A stretch of 64,000 bases of DNA, from the NCBI GenBank assembly GCA_016234115.1, contig JACRHD010000025.1, positions 79,049 through 143,048 of the forward strand, in the 5' to 3' direction. This DNA is from Nitrospirota bacterium. GTDB lineage: Bacteria > Nitrospirota > Thermodesulfovibrionia > UBA6902. A program made the position numbers and the translations under genes. The notes under the pieces were generated by a model that did no database searches, was not told the DNA's origin, and saw nothing but the letters and a program-made list of their open reading frames with translations. Each line of letters starts with the position of its first letter. Position 1 is the first letter of the stretch. Below are positions 18,626 through 27,199 of the stretch, piece after piece.

Positions 18626-20040
18626 TTATAGAAAATCAGCAGCTTCTTCGCCAGCTCCAGCGCCTCTTCCCGGCTGCCGACTTCTCCCGCATCCTGGGCG
18701 TCCCTTATCTCCTTGAGGATACGTCCCATCTCAGGTCCCGGCTCCATGCCCATTGCGATCAGGTCATTGCCGGTGACAAGGTTAGGGCCCTCGACCCTCG
18801 CCTTGACGGTTTCGAAATATTCCTTTACGCCCCTTTTTGCCCAGTCGATATGTCGCTCCCTGATGAAGTCGCTCGAATCGGGACCAAGGCTGCTCATCGT
18901 GTCCGCCATACTCAGGATGATCGCCGGGACCGCATCGTCCCCGAGTTTGCGGAACCATTTCGTCACGGTGTTTGCTTTGACATCCCCGGAGGCGAGCTGG
19001 AACGCGCGCAGGTGTTCCGCTGTCAGAAGGACCATAAAGTCCCTGTTCCGTCCCGACAGTTTCAGCCTTTCCGAAATAAGTCCGACGGTCCTTGCGCCCT
19101 CTTCATTGTGTCCGTAAAAAGTAATACGGCCCGTATCCGGATTTGTCCCGCGGGTTGCGGGCTTGCCCGTGTCATGAAGCAGGGCCGTCAGCTTCAAAAG
19201 AGGAAGGCGGTTTTCACTGTCGAGCACGTCTGCGACCTTGCCGCTCCATTGCCCGAAATAGTCATCGGGACGGTTGATTATGCGCTCGGTATTTTCCATA
19301 ACGAGCATGGAATGGCCCCATACATTGAGGTGGTGAAATCCGTTTTGAGCGCAGCCTTTCAAGGCCCTTATTTCCGGGAAGATGACCTCGACAACGCCGA
19401 GCCCGTCCATCTGTCTGAAAAAGTCCGCGCTCCGCACGGTATTAAGTATGAGCAGCAGCTCCGCTGTTATGCGCTCTGAAGACACCTTCGTCAGCAGGGC
19501 GGCCCTCTGTGCCATCTCTTTCAGGGTCGCCTCTTCTATCGAAAAGCCGAGGGCGGCGGCAATGCGGACGGCGCGTAAAATCCTGAGCGGGTCGGAAACT
19601 ATGGCCCTGTCACCCGCTTGCCTGATAATCCCGTCCCTTATATCCTCAGCGCCATTCAGGGGATCAAGGACCGGCCCGGGGGAGCCGTCCCCCTTCACTT
19701 CAACGGCGATTGCGTTGATCGTGAAATCCCTGTGACTGAGGTCCTCGAATATCGTCATGCCCCTCATCTCCGCGATATCCAGGAAATTATTGCCGTCCGT
19801 CCTGTCAACTACGCGATAGCAGGGCTCGTCCGGCTTTTTTTCCATAGAAATCAGTGCCGCGTCTTTGCACCGCGCAAGGGCGCCGGCGAATACCTTTGCC
19901 CCCTTGCAGACAAGGTCGATATCTTTGGCCGGCTTGCCGAGCAACATATCGCGGACTGTCCCGCCGACAAGATATAACCGGGGGATTTCAATGCCTTTAC
20001 AGGCCAGCCAGTTTTTCAGTGAGACGGCGTGCATGTTCAT
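18622..20040 (-). CDS. cca: CCA tRNA nucleotidyltransferase with HD domain
   Basis: A 472-residue class II nucleotidyltransferase. LYLVGGTVRDMLLG followed by KDIDLV gives the GG and D-x-D metal motifs. LSHRDFTINAIAVEV and DPLRILRAVRIAAALGFSI are the template-arginine and head-neck motifs, and LLHDTGKP is an HD-type phosphohydrolase site at about residues 288-295. It adds or repairs the 3' CCA of tRNAs; the HD domain can remove 2',3'-cyclic phosphates. A poly(A) polymerase is an alternative in the same family. Its first bases are included in a 159-bp tandem duplication that extends upstream (20012-20318). Confidence 0.85.
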   Translation of the reverse strand: MNMHAVSLKNWLACKGIEIPRLYLVGGTVRDMLLGKPAKDIDLVCKGAKVFAGALARCKDAALISMEKKPDEPCYRVVDRTDGNNFLDIAEMRGMTIFEDLSHRDFTINAIAVEVKGDGSPGPVLDPLNGAEDIRDGIIRQAGDRAIVSDPLRILRAVRIAAALGFSIEEATLKEMAQRAALLTKVSSERITAELLLILNTVRSADFFRQMDGLGVVEVIFPEIRALKGCAQNGFHHLNVWGHSMLVMENTERIINRPDDYFGQWSGKVADVLDSENRLPLLKLTALLHDTGKPATRGTNPDTGRITFYGHNEEGARTVGLISERLKLSGRNRDFMVLLTAEHLRAFQLASGDVKANTVTKWFRKLGDDAVPAIILSMADTMSSLGPDSSDFIRERHIDWAKRGVKEYFETVKARVEGPNLVTGNDLIAMGMEPGPEMGRILKEIRDAQDAGEVGSREEALELAKKLLIFYN

Positions 20041-20318
20041 TTGGACAATAGTTTAGTTAAATAAATAGTTAGTAGCAAGTAGTCAGTAGTTAAGGGATAC
20101 ACTTCAGGAACGTTTCCCCCTTAACTACTTACTACCAACTACTTGCTGCTTAATTATGGAGGTGACTCAACTTTTCAATGAGTCGGCTTGCATGTTCATT
20201 TGGACAATAGTTTAGTTAAAGTAGTTAGTAGTTAAGGGATACACTTCAGGAATGTTTCCCCCTTAACTACTTACTACCAACTACTTGCTACTTAATTATG
20301 GGGGTGACTCAACTTTCA
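20012..20318. repeat. 159-bp direct duplication containing the cca start and two heptamer hairpins
   Basis: Bases 20012-20170 and 20171-20318 are near-identical tandem copies, the second with a short deletion in one arm. Each copy contains the first codons of cca (GCATGTTCAT) and one hairpin built of 7-nt words. The left arms (20063-20096, 20219-20238) use TAGTTAG-type words; the right arms (20119-20153, 20262-20297) use AACTACT-type words. The outer copy of the cca start is detached from the gene. It fills the cca-pstS intergenic space; no gene is seen there. Confidence 0.85.
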
Positions 20319-20361
20319 TGCCTGATTATCCGATAATTATACAGACTCGAACTGGTGGGTT

Positions 20362-21198
20362 ATGAAAGCAGGATTCTTGACTGTAATTCTATTATTTATT
20401 TTTTTTACCGTATTCAGCGCTGGCATGCCCGCCGCGCATTCGGAGACCCTTACGGGAAGCGGCTGTTCTGTCAGCAACATGGGGTACCTGACGGAACTCG
20501 CTGAAGATTATGAGAAACTTACAGGGGTGAAGATGTTCGTGCGCAGCGGAGGCAGTGTCGTAGGTATAGAAGACCTGCGGAGCGGTAAAGTGGATTTCGC
20601 GGCTTCCTGCAGACACAGGATGGACGCCGACCCCGGAGACATCGACTTTATTCAGGTTGCCTGGGACGCCCTGGTATTTATCGTCCATAAATCAAATCCT
20701 GTCGACAATATATCTCTTGAGGAGGTAAGGGGTATATATGAAGGCAGAATAACCAACTGGGGCCAACTCAAAGGCCGTGACTTGCCCGTCATGGTCTTTA
20801 TTTCAAGACCTCAAAAAGGACATGGTCTCAGCGGCGTCGAGACATCTACCAAGGAAATGATTTTAAAAGGTAAAGAGCCCGTCAAAACACAAAACGCCAC
20901 ATTCCTGGCGTCAACAGGCATTGTTGATCAGATGGTTGAAAAGACCGCAGGGGGCTTCGCGACGTCCGGCTTCTCCAGCGCGATCAAACGGGACGTCAAG
21001 ATATTAAAGGTGAACGGAGTTTATCCCGACAAAGGGAAAATCTCAGAGCATAAATATCCTCTGAAACGGCCCCTCTTTCTGCTTTTGCCAAAAAACCCCA
21101 AACCGGAGGCCAGGAAATTTCTTGACTTTGCGTTGAGCAGGAAAGGACAGGAGCTTATCAGCTCTTACGGCGCCATATCCCTTTCGGACGTCAGATGA
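20362..21198 (+). CDS. PstS-like periplasmic substrate-binding protein
   Basis: A 278-residue protein with a signal peptide (cleavage likely after about residue 27, SAGMPAAHS). It has the PstS-type PBP2 architecture: LTGSGCSVSNMGYLTELA binds the anion, FVRSGGSVVGIEDLRSGKVDFAASCR is the hinge-side loop, and LEEVRGIYEGRITNW is a near-universal phosphate-binding-protein motif. No ABC permease or ATPase genes are nearby. Instead the ATG of a membrane HD-GYP sensor overlaps its stop (ATGA, 21195-21198), so it probably presents a ligand to that sensor. Confidence 0.85.
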   Translation: MKAGFLTVILLFIFFTVFSAGMPAAHSETLTGSGCSVSNMGYLTELAEDYEKLTGVKMFVRSGGSVVGIEDLRSGKVDFAASCRHRMDADPGDIDFIQVAWDALVFIVHKSNPVDNISLEEVRGIYEGRITNWGQLKGRDLPVMVFISRPQKGHGLSGVETSTKEMILKGKEPVKTQNATFLASTGIVDQMVEKTAGGFATSGFSSAIKRDVKILKVNGVYPDKGKISEHKYPLKRPLFLLLPKNPKPEARKFLDFALSRKGQELISSYGAISLSDVR

Positions 21199-23432
21199 AA
21201 CAACATACGCGCTACAGGAAGACTTCATTAAAAACAAAAGTGTCCTTCTCTGTCGCGCTGGCAATTATCCTTACCAGCGCCGTCGGGACATATTTCATCA
21301 TAGCCGACCGTCACCTCGGCATCGAAAAAGGGCTGATTGCCAGAGGAGAGGCCCTGAGTCATTCTCTTGCGCGCGCCACTGAAGAAGGACTTATCGCAGA
21401 AAATCTGGATCTCATAAAGAAGGCTGAATATGTCGTGCGCGCGGAAGATGTTACATTGGCGCAGGTATACTCAACCATATGGGACTCAATCGACTCCTAT
21501 CCCATCGAAGGCCTGAAAGTACCACCCGACAATGAAGCAGTAAACCACTTCAGAGTTTCAGTCAAGCCCTTTTATAAAGAAATTTCCGGCGGATTTGACT
21601 TTTACTCGCCCATCCTCTTCAACCCCGGGGGAAGTCCGGAGATACCCATAGGCTTTATCAGACTGACCCTGTCGTCTACGGCCATAAATGAAGAACTGCT
21701 CAGGGACATGATTAACGCACTGGCAAGCTCTGCGGCCCTTACCCTCATAATCATCATTGCCGTCAATATGCTTGTCAACCGCCTCGTAATCGATCCCGTA
21801 ACTGCGCTTCAGCAATCCATGACAAAGTTCAAAAACAGCGGTCAGCCTGAGCCCGTTCCTGTGCGCTCCGGAGATGAAATCGGCAAACTGATCACGGAAT
21901 TCAACCTGATGGCTGAAACCATACACAGGAATTCCGCCGAGTTGAAAGCTGCGGACAAAAAGATCCGCGAGGCGATGGAGGACTGGAGAGATACCTTTGA
22001 CACTATTACCGATATGATAACGATCCATGACAGCGACTACAATATCATCCGCTCAAACAAGGCCGCGGAAAAGATCCTCGGCCTGCCCTTCCTTGACGCC
22101 CCAGGTACAAAATGCTTTAAACATTACCACGGCACTGACGCGCCGCCGCAGGGCTGTCCGAGCTGCAATTGTCTCAAGACGGGGAAATCTGCCGCCTTCG
22201 AGGTCTTCGAACCCCATCTGGGAAGATATATCGAAATAAGGGCGATGCCCCGCCTGGACGGCAACAACCGGGTCACAGGTATGATCCATGTCGTCAGGGA
22301 CATATCCGACAAGAAAAAGAGCGAAGAGAAGATCAGAAAACAGTTTAATTATATAAATTCACTCCATACCATCGATAAGGCCATCTCTTCAAACCTGGAC
22401 CTGAGCATAACCCTGAACGTCCTGCTTGAGCAGGTCCTCACGCAGCTCCGCGTCGACGCGGCGAGCGTGCTCCTTCTGAATGCGGATTCACAACATCTCG
22501 AATACGCGGCGGCAAAAGGCTTCAGGACCGAGATAATCAAGAGCTCATCGCTGCGGCTTGGTCAGGGCTTTGCGGGCCGCGCCGCCATAGAGCGCATGCC
22601 TTTTGTCATTGAGGACTTCGCCAATCCTCCTGAAGGGGTCGCCGCCACTTCGCTTATCCGGGCGGAAGGATTCAGGGTCTATCTGGCCGTGCCCCTCGTC
22701 GCCAGGGGAAGCGTCAAGGGCGTACTCGAAATCTACCACCGCTCCGCCATGGAGCTGGACGGGGAATGGATGGATTTCCTCAATACCCTCGCGGGGCAGG
22801 CGGCCGTCGCAATAGACAATGCCGGAATGGTAGTGGACCTTCACCGAACGTATGAGAAACTTGTAATGGCTTATGACTCCACCATTGAGGGCTGGTCGCG
22901 CGCCCTTGATTATCGCGATAAAGAGACCGAGGGCCACTCCGAGCGCGTTACCGAATTGACCCTGGAGATAGCCCGCGAGATGGGGATAAGAGATGAAGAG
23001 CTGGTGCACATCCGCCGGGGGGCGCTGCTGCACGACATAGGGAAATTAGGCGTGCCCGACAGCATCCTCATGAAGGCCGACAAATTGACCGACGAAGAAT
23101 GGAAAATCATGAAGCGCCACCCTGTTATCGCGTATGAGATCATATCCCCCATTTCATTTCTCAGGCCCGCTATTTCCATCCCGTTCTACCACCATGAGAA
23201 ATGGGACGGGACCGGATATCCTACCGGGCTGAAAGGTAAGCAGATACCCATACCGGCGCGCATATTCGCGCCTGTTGATATATTTGACGCCCTGACGCAT
23301 GCCAGGCCCTACAGACCCGCCTGGCCGGAAGACAAAGTGATCGAGTATCTCCGCTCGATTTCCGGCGCCCACCTGGACCCTGAAGTTGTCGAGGTCCTGA
23401 TCAGGATGAGGGCCGGGACCCTGACACACTGA
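21195..23432 (+). CDS. Membrane sensor HD-GYP c-di-GMP phosphodiesterase (HAMP-PAS-GAF-HD-GYP)
   Basis: A 745-residue sensor. Two membrane helices (about 15-37 and 173-198) bracket a periplasmic domain of ~130 residues, followed by HAMP and a coiled coil. A PAS domain with a Cys cluster (CFKHYHGTDAPPQGCPSCNC) lies at about 265-375, a GAF domain at about 390-545, and an HD-GYP domain at the C-terminus (HDIGK at 613-617, GTGYP at 672-676). HD-GYP domains hydrolyse c-di-GMP. The PAS Cys cluster could bind a metal or sense redox. Translationally coupled to the PstS-like protein, which is the likely input partner. Confidence 0.9.
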   Translation: MKQHTRYRKTSLKTKVSFSVALAIILTSAVGTYFIIADRHLGIEKGLIARGEALSHSLARATEEGLIAENLDLIKKAEYVVRAEDVTLAQVYSTIWDSIDSYPIEGLKVPPDNEAVNHFRVSVKPFYKEISGGFDFYSPILFNPGGSPEIPIGFIRLTLSSTAINEELLRDMINALASSAALTLIIIIAVNMLVNRLVIDPVTALQQSMTKFKNSGQPEPVPVRSGDEIGKLITEFNLMAETIHRNSAELKAADKKIREAMEDWRDTFDTITDMITIHDSDYNIIRSNKAAEKILGLPFLDAPGTKCFKHYHGTDAPPQGCPSCNCLKTGKSAAFEVFEPHLGRYIEIRAMPRLDGNNRVTGMIHVVRDISDKKKSEEKIRKQFNYINSLHTIDKAISSNLDLSITLNVLLEQVLTQLRVDAASVLLLNADSQHLEYAAAKGFRTEIIKSSSLRLGQGFAGRAAIERMPFVIEDFANPPEGVAATSLIRAEGFRVYLAVPLVARGSVKGVLEIYHRSAMELDGEWMDFLNTLAGQAAVAIDNAGMVVDLHRTYEKLVMAYDSTIEGWSRALDYRDKETEGHSERVTELTLEIAREMGIRDEELVHIRRGALLHDIGKLGVPDSILMKADKLTDEEWKIMKRHPVIAYEIISPISFLRPAISIPFYHHEKWDGTGYPTGLKGKQIPIPARIFAPVDIFDALTHARPYRPAWPEDKVIEYLRSISGAHLDPEVVEVLIRMRAGTLTH

Positions 23433-23480
23433 AGGGCCGAAAGCCGCCAGGCCGGGGCCGAATTGCCCTGTTCTGATAGC

Positions 23481-23509
23481 TTGACTATTCCTATCCTTCA
23501 CGTTATATT
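23481..23509 (+). promoter_or_regulatory. Promoter placing transcription start at the ATG
   Basis: TTGACT (23481-23486), a 17-bp spacer, TATATT (23504-23509). The start point expected from this -10 is at about 23516, i.e. on the ATG at 23515, with no room for a ribosome-binding site. This suggests a leaderless mRNA. Confidence 0.55.
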
Positions 23510-23514
23510 CATGC

Positions 23515-24459
23515 ATGCCGGGGAAAAGCTATAAACCCATATCTCTGGACAGGGTAAGGACCTGTAAATTAAAGACGAGGAAGAGCAAAGTCCGGCTCGA
23601 TAAGGTCGGCAGGCCATTCAGCGGAGGGAGTTTCAGGGATTTTCTCGGAGGACTTCCCGATATCCTCGCCGCGAGAGATTTTAAGTCCGTGGTAAGCGCA
23701 ATAGTAAATGCCCGGAATAAGCAACGCCCCGTGGTCCTCGGCATGGGCGCGCATCCGGTAAAGGTCGGCCTCTCTCCCATAATCATCAACCTGATGGAAA
23801 CCGGAGTCATCACTGCCGTGGCCATGAACGGCGCATGCATAGTGCATGACTTTGAGCTCAGCCTGATGGGGCATACGTCCGAAGACGTTGATACCGAATT
23901 GTGCAAGGGCACATTCGGCATGGCAGAGGAGACGGGCAGGGAATTGAACATGGCGATAAGGGACGGGGTAAGGAGAGGGTACGGCATCGGCAGGGCGGTC
24001 GGCAGGCATATTCTCAAAGGCGCGTCTTCCTTTAAACAGTTGAGCATCCTGGCTGCTGCCGCAAGGTTAAATATACCGGCAACCGTACATGTCGCCGTAG
24101 GCACCGATATCATACACATGCACCCCGAGGCTGACGGCGCTGCCATAGGGAAGGGCAGCCTTGAGGATTTCAGACTCCTGTCCTCAGTCGTCTCGGACCT
24201 CAAAGGCGGCGTTTATATTAACCTCGGCTCCGCGGTAATATTGCCGGAGGTATTTTTAAAGGCGATAGCGGTTACGAGGAACCTGAAGTACGATGTCAGG
24301 AATTTCACGACCGTGAACATGGACTTCATCCAGCACTACCGGGCGCGTGAAAATGTTCTCAGGCGCCCCGTCCTTTCAGGAGGCAATTCATATGCCCTTA
24401 CAGGCCATCATGAAATAATGTTCCCCCTTCTGGCGGCGGCTGTTATGGAGAAGGTTTGA
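23515..24459 (+). CDS. Conserved protein of unknown function, possible NAD-type Rossmann fold
   Basis: A 314-residue soluble protein without signal peptide. It looks conserved and enzyme-like: VVLGMGAHPVKVGLSPI, MNGACIVHDFELSL, GTFGMAEETGREL, VGTDIIHMHPEADG, LGSAVILPEVFLKAI and GHHEIMFPLL are dense in Gly, His and acidic residues. The overall pattern reminds me of deoxyhypusine-synthase-like NAD-binding proteins, but the lysine motif of true deoxyhypusine synthase is absent, so I do not assign that activity. It stands alone between the HD-GYP gene and a small ORF. The ATG at 23511 is an out-of-frame neighbour; 23515 opens the long frame. Confidence 0.6.
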   Translation: MPGKSYKPISLDRVRTCKLKTRKSKVRLDKVGRPFSGGSFRDFLGGLPDILAARDFKSVVSAIVNARNKQRPVVLGMGAHPVKVGLSPIIINLMETGVITAVAMNGACIVHDFELSLMGHTSEDVDTELCKGTFGMAEETGRELNMAIRDGVRRGYGIGRAVGRHILKGASSFKQLSILAAAARLNIPATVHVAVGTDIIHMHPEADGAAIGKGSLEDFRLLSSVVSDLKGGVYINLGSAVILPEVFLKAIAVTRNLKYDVRNFTTVNMDFIQHYRARENVLRRPVLSGGNSYALTGHHEIMFPLLAAAVMEKV

Positions 24460-24571
24460 CCCGCTCCGGTTATTCAAACCTGATCTGAAATCCCTTCATG
24501 CCGTGTCTTTCCGGCGCATTTCCCTTTCGGCCCGACAAGTTTTTCCTTGCCGGGATACCTGAAAACGAGCC

Positions 24572-24599
24572 TTGACAACTCCAGTCAACGTGATATTAT
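24572..24599 (+). promoter_or_regulatory. Sigma-70-type promoter for 58-residue protein
   Basis: TTGACA (24572-24577), a 16-bp spacer, TATTAT (24594-24599). Strong match, giving a leader of about 64 nt before the ATG at 24670. Confidence 0.7.
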
Positions 24600-24669
24600 T
24601 TAAGTAGAGAAATATACACAATCCAGACCTCTTTGTAGAGGGGACCGGCGGGGAGGGAAGGAGGCAAGT

Positions 24670-24846
24670 ATGGTGGTATTAGAGATGAACGAAGCGGAAA
24701 AAGAGATGTTAAAACGCGCCCTTGAGAGCTTTGAAGGGGAATTGAGGAACGAGATAGTCAGGACTGACGACCGCGAACTGAAGAAGCTTCTCCATGAGGA
24801 TGAAGACGTCATAAAGAAGATCCTTGACAAGGTATCGTTTTCCTGA
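24670..24846 (+). CDS. Small acidic helical protein, 58 residues
   Basis: A short gene with its own promoter (24572), a strong ribosome-binding site (AAGGAGG, 5 bases before the ATG) and its own terminator (24874-24907). The product is highly charged and helical, with MNEAEKEMLKRALESFEGEL, RTDDRELKKLLHEDE and KKILDKV, and has no Cys. I recall similar small proteins in anaerobic Proteobacteria but cannot name a family. Probably an abundant small cytosolic protein or regulator; function unknown. Confidence 0.75.
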   Translation: MVVLEMNEAEKEMLKRALESFEGELRNEIVRTDDRELKKLLHEDEDVIKKILDKVSFS

Positions 24847-24873
24847 AAACATCAAGGGGAGGACACGCCTTGG

Positions 24874-24907
24874 GTCTCCGGTTATTCTAAAAATCGGAGA
24901 CTTTTTT
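24874..24907 (+). terminator. Rho-independent terminator after 58-residue protein
   Basis: A stem GTCTCCG / CGGAGAC (24874-24880 with 24895-24901), a 14-nt loop and T6. It ends the monocistronic unit. Confidence 0.85.
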
Positions 24908-24978
24908 GTGGTCTCTACAGGTCGATTATACTGAAGCTTGACCGACTAATCTCACATCGTGCCACACGGGCATACAAT

Positions 24979-25365
24979 TTACAACATTCTGTAAATGTAA
25001 GCGTCTTCAACAAGGGTATTATTAAAAACGTTCTTTGTAACACGAATACCGGATATATCCTGGCCTGTTTTAATTGTGGACCTGATAATCTTAATCAGGT
25101 CATTAGAGGGACTCAAAACGGAAATCTCCTGTAAAGTGATCCCGGCAGGTTGCGAAATACTTGCCAGCACTGACTGAATAAAGGTATATGCTTTTTTCGG
25201 CCCTTCCTTTTCCACAAAAGGAGAGACAATATAAAGTCTCCATTCGTCGGATTCGGCCATGTAGAACCATAGAGCGGCCCGGACCTTAAATTTCGTTTTG
25301 TCCAGCTCTTCTATTAATCTTTTACCTTCTTCTATGTCTTTTTCTACCAACGCTGTTTTAACCAT
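24979..25365 (-). CDS. Uncharacterised partner of HEPN protein
   Basis: A 128-residue acidic cytosolic protein. Visible blocks are MVKTALVEKDIEEGKRLIEE, VRAALWFYMAESDEWRLYIV and, at the end, VEDAYIYRML. It overlaps the 3' end of the HEPN gene by 22 bp, so the two are made as a pair. I remember this protein type recurring next to HEPN proteins but know no function. It lacks the GS-x10-D-x-D signature of the usual MNT nucleotidyltransferase partner, so it is not a standard HEPN-MNT module. It may be an antitoxin-like or sensor subunit. Confidence 0.6.
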   Translation of the reverse strand: MVKTALVEKDIEEGKRLIEELDKTKFKVRAALWFYMAESDEWRLYIVSPFVEKEGPKKAYTFIQSVLASISQPAGITLQEISVLSPSNDLIKIIRSTIKTGQDISGIRVTKNVFNNTLVEDAYIYRML

Positions 25366-25757
25366 CGTAAAACCCCCTGCTTTACGTCTGCGACTGCGTA
25401 AAAGAGGTCATGCGCTTCTTTTTTGGAGTGCTTCTCATACCGGCTGGTTTCTGCCCAGTCTTTGACAATGTTCCAGTTTGTAGCAAACGCCGCATTATCG
25501 CGCACCTCTTTATCCAATTCTAAGCTAAGCCCTGCTGTCTTGACAAGGCTCGAAAGATCATGGGTATAACTTTCAATGACAGTTTTCTTGTCAGGGAAGT
25601 CAAATCTCTTGGTTTTTCCTGAAATACAGGCCTTCAGCCCGCACTCGATGACATATCCGCAAAGGTAATACGCCCCTTCATAGTTCTTATTTTTCAACAA
25701 TACCCTTGCTTCTTTGAGCCTGATAAGAGAAAGCTGCTTCAAATCATTTCTGTTCAT
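25344..25757 (-). CDS. HEPN domain protein
   Basis: A 137-residue all-helical protein. RLKEARVLLKNKNYEGAYYL followed by GYVIECGLKACI is the diagnostic HEPN core. The RNase-type R-x4-6-H motif is not clearly present; the nearest candidate is RYEKH (R-x3-H) near residue 119, so catalytic activity is doubtful. First gene of a two-gene unit with the 128-residue partner. It is likely a defence or toxin-antitoxin-like module in an accessory stretch. Confidence 0.75.
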   Translation of the reverse strand: MNRNDLKQLSLIRLKEARVLLKNKNYEGAYYLCGYVIECGLKACISGKTKRFDFPDKKTVIESYTHDLSSLVKTAGLSLELDKEVRDNAAFATNWNIVKDWAETSRYEKHSKKEAHDLFYAVADVKQGVLRWLKQRW

Positions 25758-25859
25758 GATCCCCCGCCATGTCCCAATTGATAGAGGGAAGAAGTTGTAA
25801 TAGATTACAATTGGAGAAAGAATATTTCAAGCAGATAAATGAGCGGTCCCTCTTTGAAT

Positions 25860-26441
25860 TCACGACTCCTGTTTAAGCCGATCACGGATTGAAATCCCTT
25901 CATGCCATGCCTTACCGATGGATTCCCCTATCGACCAATACCTGTTGTCGGGCATGGTGAGCACAAAAGGGTTAATCTTCTTTACGTCGGGTTTGCCGTC
26001 GGTAAGGAACCTGTCTTCGGTGTAAATGTTCATGATCCCGGCTATGAAGAAATAGTTGGTCGGCAGCTCAACGCGCTGTGACACTTTGCATTCCATATTC
26101 ACCGGGCAGTTTACAATCATGGGCGCTGACTTCAGCTCTCCGTAAAAGACATCAAAGAGCTTCGCCTTGTCAACCTTCTTCCCGGAAACAATTCCCGTAT
26201 AATCCGTGATCGCCACCATTGCCGAAGAAGGGACATTGATGCTGAATTCACCTGTTGAGAGAATGGCTGAAGCAGACGCGTGCGCCCTGTTGACGCAAAT
26301 GCCGATCATCGCCGGGTCATAATTGACCCTCGTCAACCAGTCAAGAGCCATGAAGTTGGCTTTGCCTTCAAGGTGAGTGCCGAGAATGGTCTGCGTCCAG
26401 GGGAGGCAGAAGAGGTTTTTTTCGATGGTTATTTTTGGCAT
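25860..26441 (-). CDS. Flavin reductase family (FMN-binding split barrel) protein
   Basis: The start is set at 26441 because AAGGAGG lies just upstream of MPKITIEKN; a longer frame adds nine residues. At 193 residues it is close to the usual length. The sequence ANFMALDWLTRVNYDPAMIG, ICVNRAHASASAI and GEFSINVPSSAM matches the flavin reductase-like FMN-binding domain, where the N-terminal segment holds the isoalloxazine and S/T-x-N the phosphate. VSQRVELPTNYFFIAGIM is the usual dimer strand. It would reduce flavin or a small substrate with NAD(P)H. No partner oxygenase is adjacent. Confidence 0.8.
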   Translation of the reverse strand: MPKITIEKNLFCLPWTQTILGTHLEGKANFMALDWLTRVNYDPAMIGICVNRAHASASAILSTGEFSINVPSSAMVAITDYTGIVSGKKVDKAKLFDVFYGELKSAPMIVNCPVNMECKVSQRVELPTNYFFIAGIMNIYTEDRFLTDGKPDVKKINPFVLTMPDNRYWSIGESIGKAWHEGISIRDRLKQES

Positions 26442-26498
26442 GATGCCCTCCTTTTTTTTGTGATTCAAAATCAGGTGATGTTCCCAGTCCGCGCTTAT

Positions 26499-26729
26499 TT
26501 AGAATCGATTCCATTCATCAGCATTAATTTCGCGTCCTAATATATCTTCAACCTCTCGAATCATCATGCGAAGCTGTGGAGTGGAATATTCCGCATTTGA
26601 AGGGATTGTCAAACGGTGTTGCTTGTACACCATGAACTGATGTCTTGTTCCGGAGAACGGTCCGTCAAAGCCAAGCGCTCGTAACTTTTTAACGAAGTCC
26701 CGACGCTTACACGGCGTCCACTGGCTCAC
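26499..26729 (-). CDS. hicA: HicA-like toxin (mRNA interferase), module 1
   Basis: A 76-residue protein of the YcfA/HicA type: KRRDFVKKLRALGFDGPFSG, then TRHQFMVYKQHRLTIPSN with the catalytic His, and a C-terminal helix. HicA folds as a double-stranded RNA-binding-like domain and cleaves mRNA. Here it is the second gene, overlapping the HicB gene by 23 bp, the reverse of the commonest hicA-hicB order. Preceding residues could extend the N-terminus, but ATG 26729 is the first start. Confidence 0.8.
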   Translation of the reverse strand: MSQWTPCKRRDFVKKLRALGFDGPFSGTRHQFMVYKQHRLTIPSNAEYSTPQLRMMIREVEDILGREINADEWNRF

Positions 26730-26982
26730 GAGACGGCTCCTTGTTTAAATCAATGCCTGCAATTATCGGCAAAGGATGTCCAAGTTTTAATCCTACGAGT
26801 ATCCAGTCTTCAAGCGTCGAGCGCAATTCATCCTCGCACTCACGCAATGTGGTCCCGAAAGCCACCACACCTTTACATGAAGGGATCTTACCGGAAAAGG
26901 ACCCGTCCTCAAGCTTATCATACGCAGCCTGAGCCATAGCTTGCTGTACATACTCACTCAAAATATATCGAATTGCAGGCAT
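26707..26982 (-). CDS. hicB: HicB-like antitoxin, module 1
   Basis: The start at 26982 is fixed by AGGAGG 8 bases upstream; eleven further upstream residues are unlikely. A 91-residue protein with the HicB partial-RNase-H fold: YDKLEDGSFSGKIPSCKGVV, then TTLRECEDELRSTLEDWI. The C-terminal tail is short, without a clear DNA-binding HTH. A TATAAT at 27017-27022 on this strand may be the module's -10. It neutralises the HicA encoded immediately downstream. Confidence 0.8.
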   Translation of the reverse strand: MPAIRYILSEYVQQAMAQAAYDKLEDGSFSGKIPSCKGVVAFGTTLRECEDELRSTLEDWILVGLKLGHPLPIIAGIDLNKEPSREPVDAV

Positions 26983-27199
26983 CGCACACCTCCTCTTTGG
27001 CCGAATCCCTAACAAAATTATAGCAAATTAAAGTCGTTAAAAGGGAATGATTTTATGACTCGTTAAGCGTCAGGAAATGTTGATAGAAGCGTATGTCCGG
27101 GAGAAAATAGAAATTCAGGGATGTCTCCCTCTGGACCAAAAACTAACGCACTGGATTTCAGGAATATATTTTTTGAAGCAGGGAAGCTTTAAGAATCTT

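Noticed and set aside
20362..21198. Part of a phosphate ABC transporter operon
   Set aside because: No pstC, pstA, pstB or phoU follows; the next gene is a sensor overlapping by four bases.
23515..24459. Deoxyhypusine synthase
   Set aside because: Some glycine-rich motifs suggest the fold, but the catalytic lysine motif of the enzyme is not visible, so no activity is assigned.
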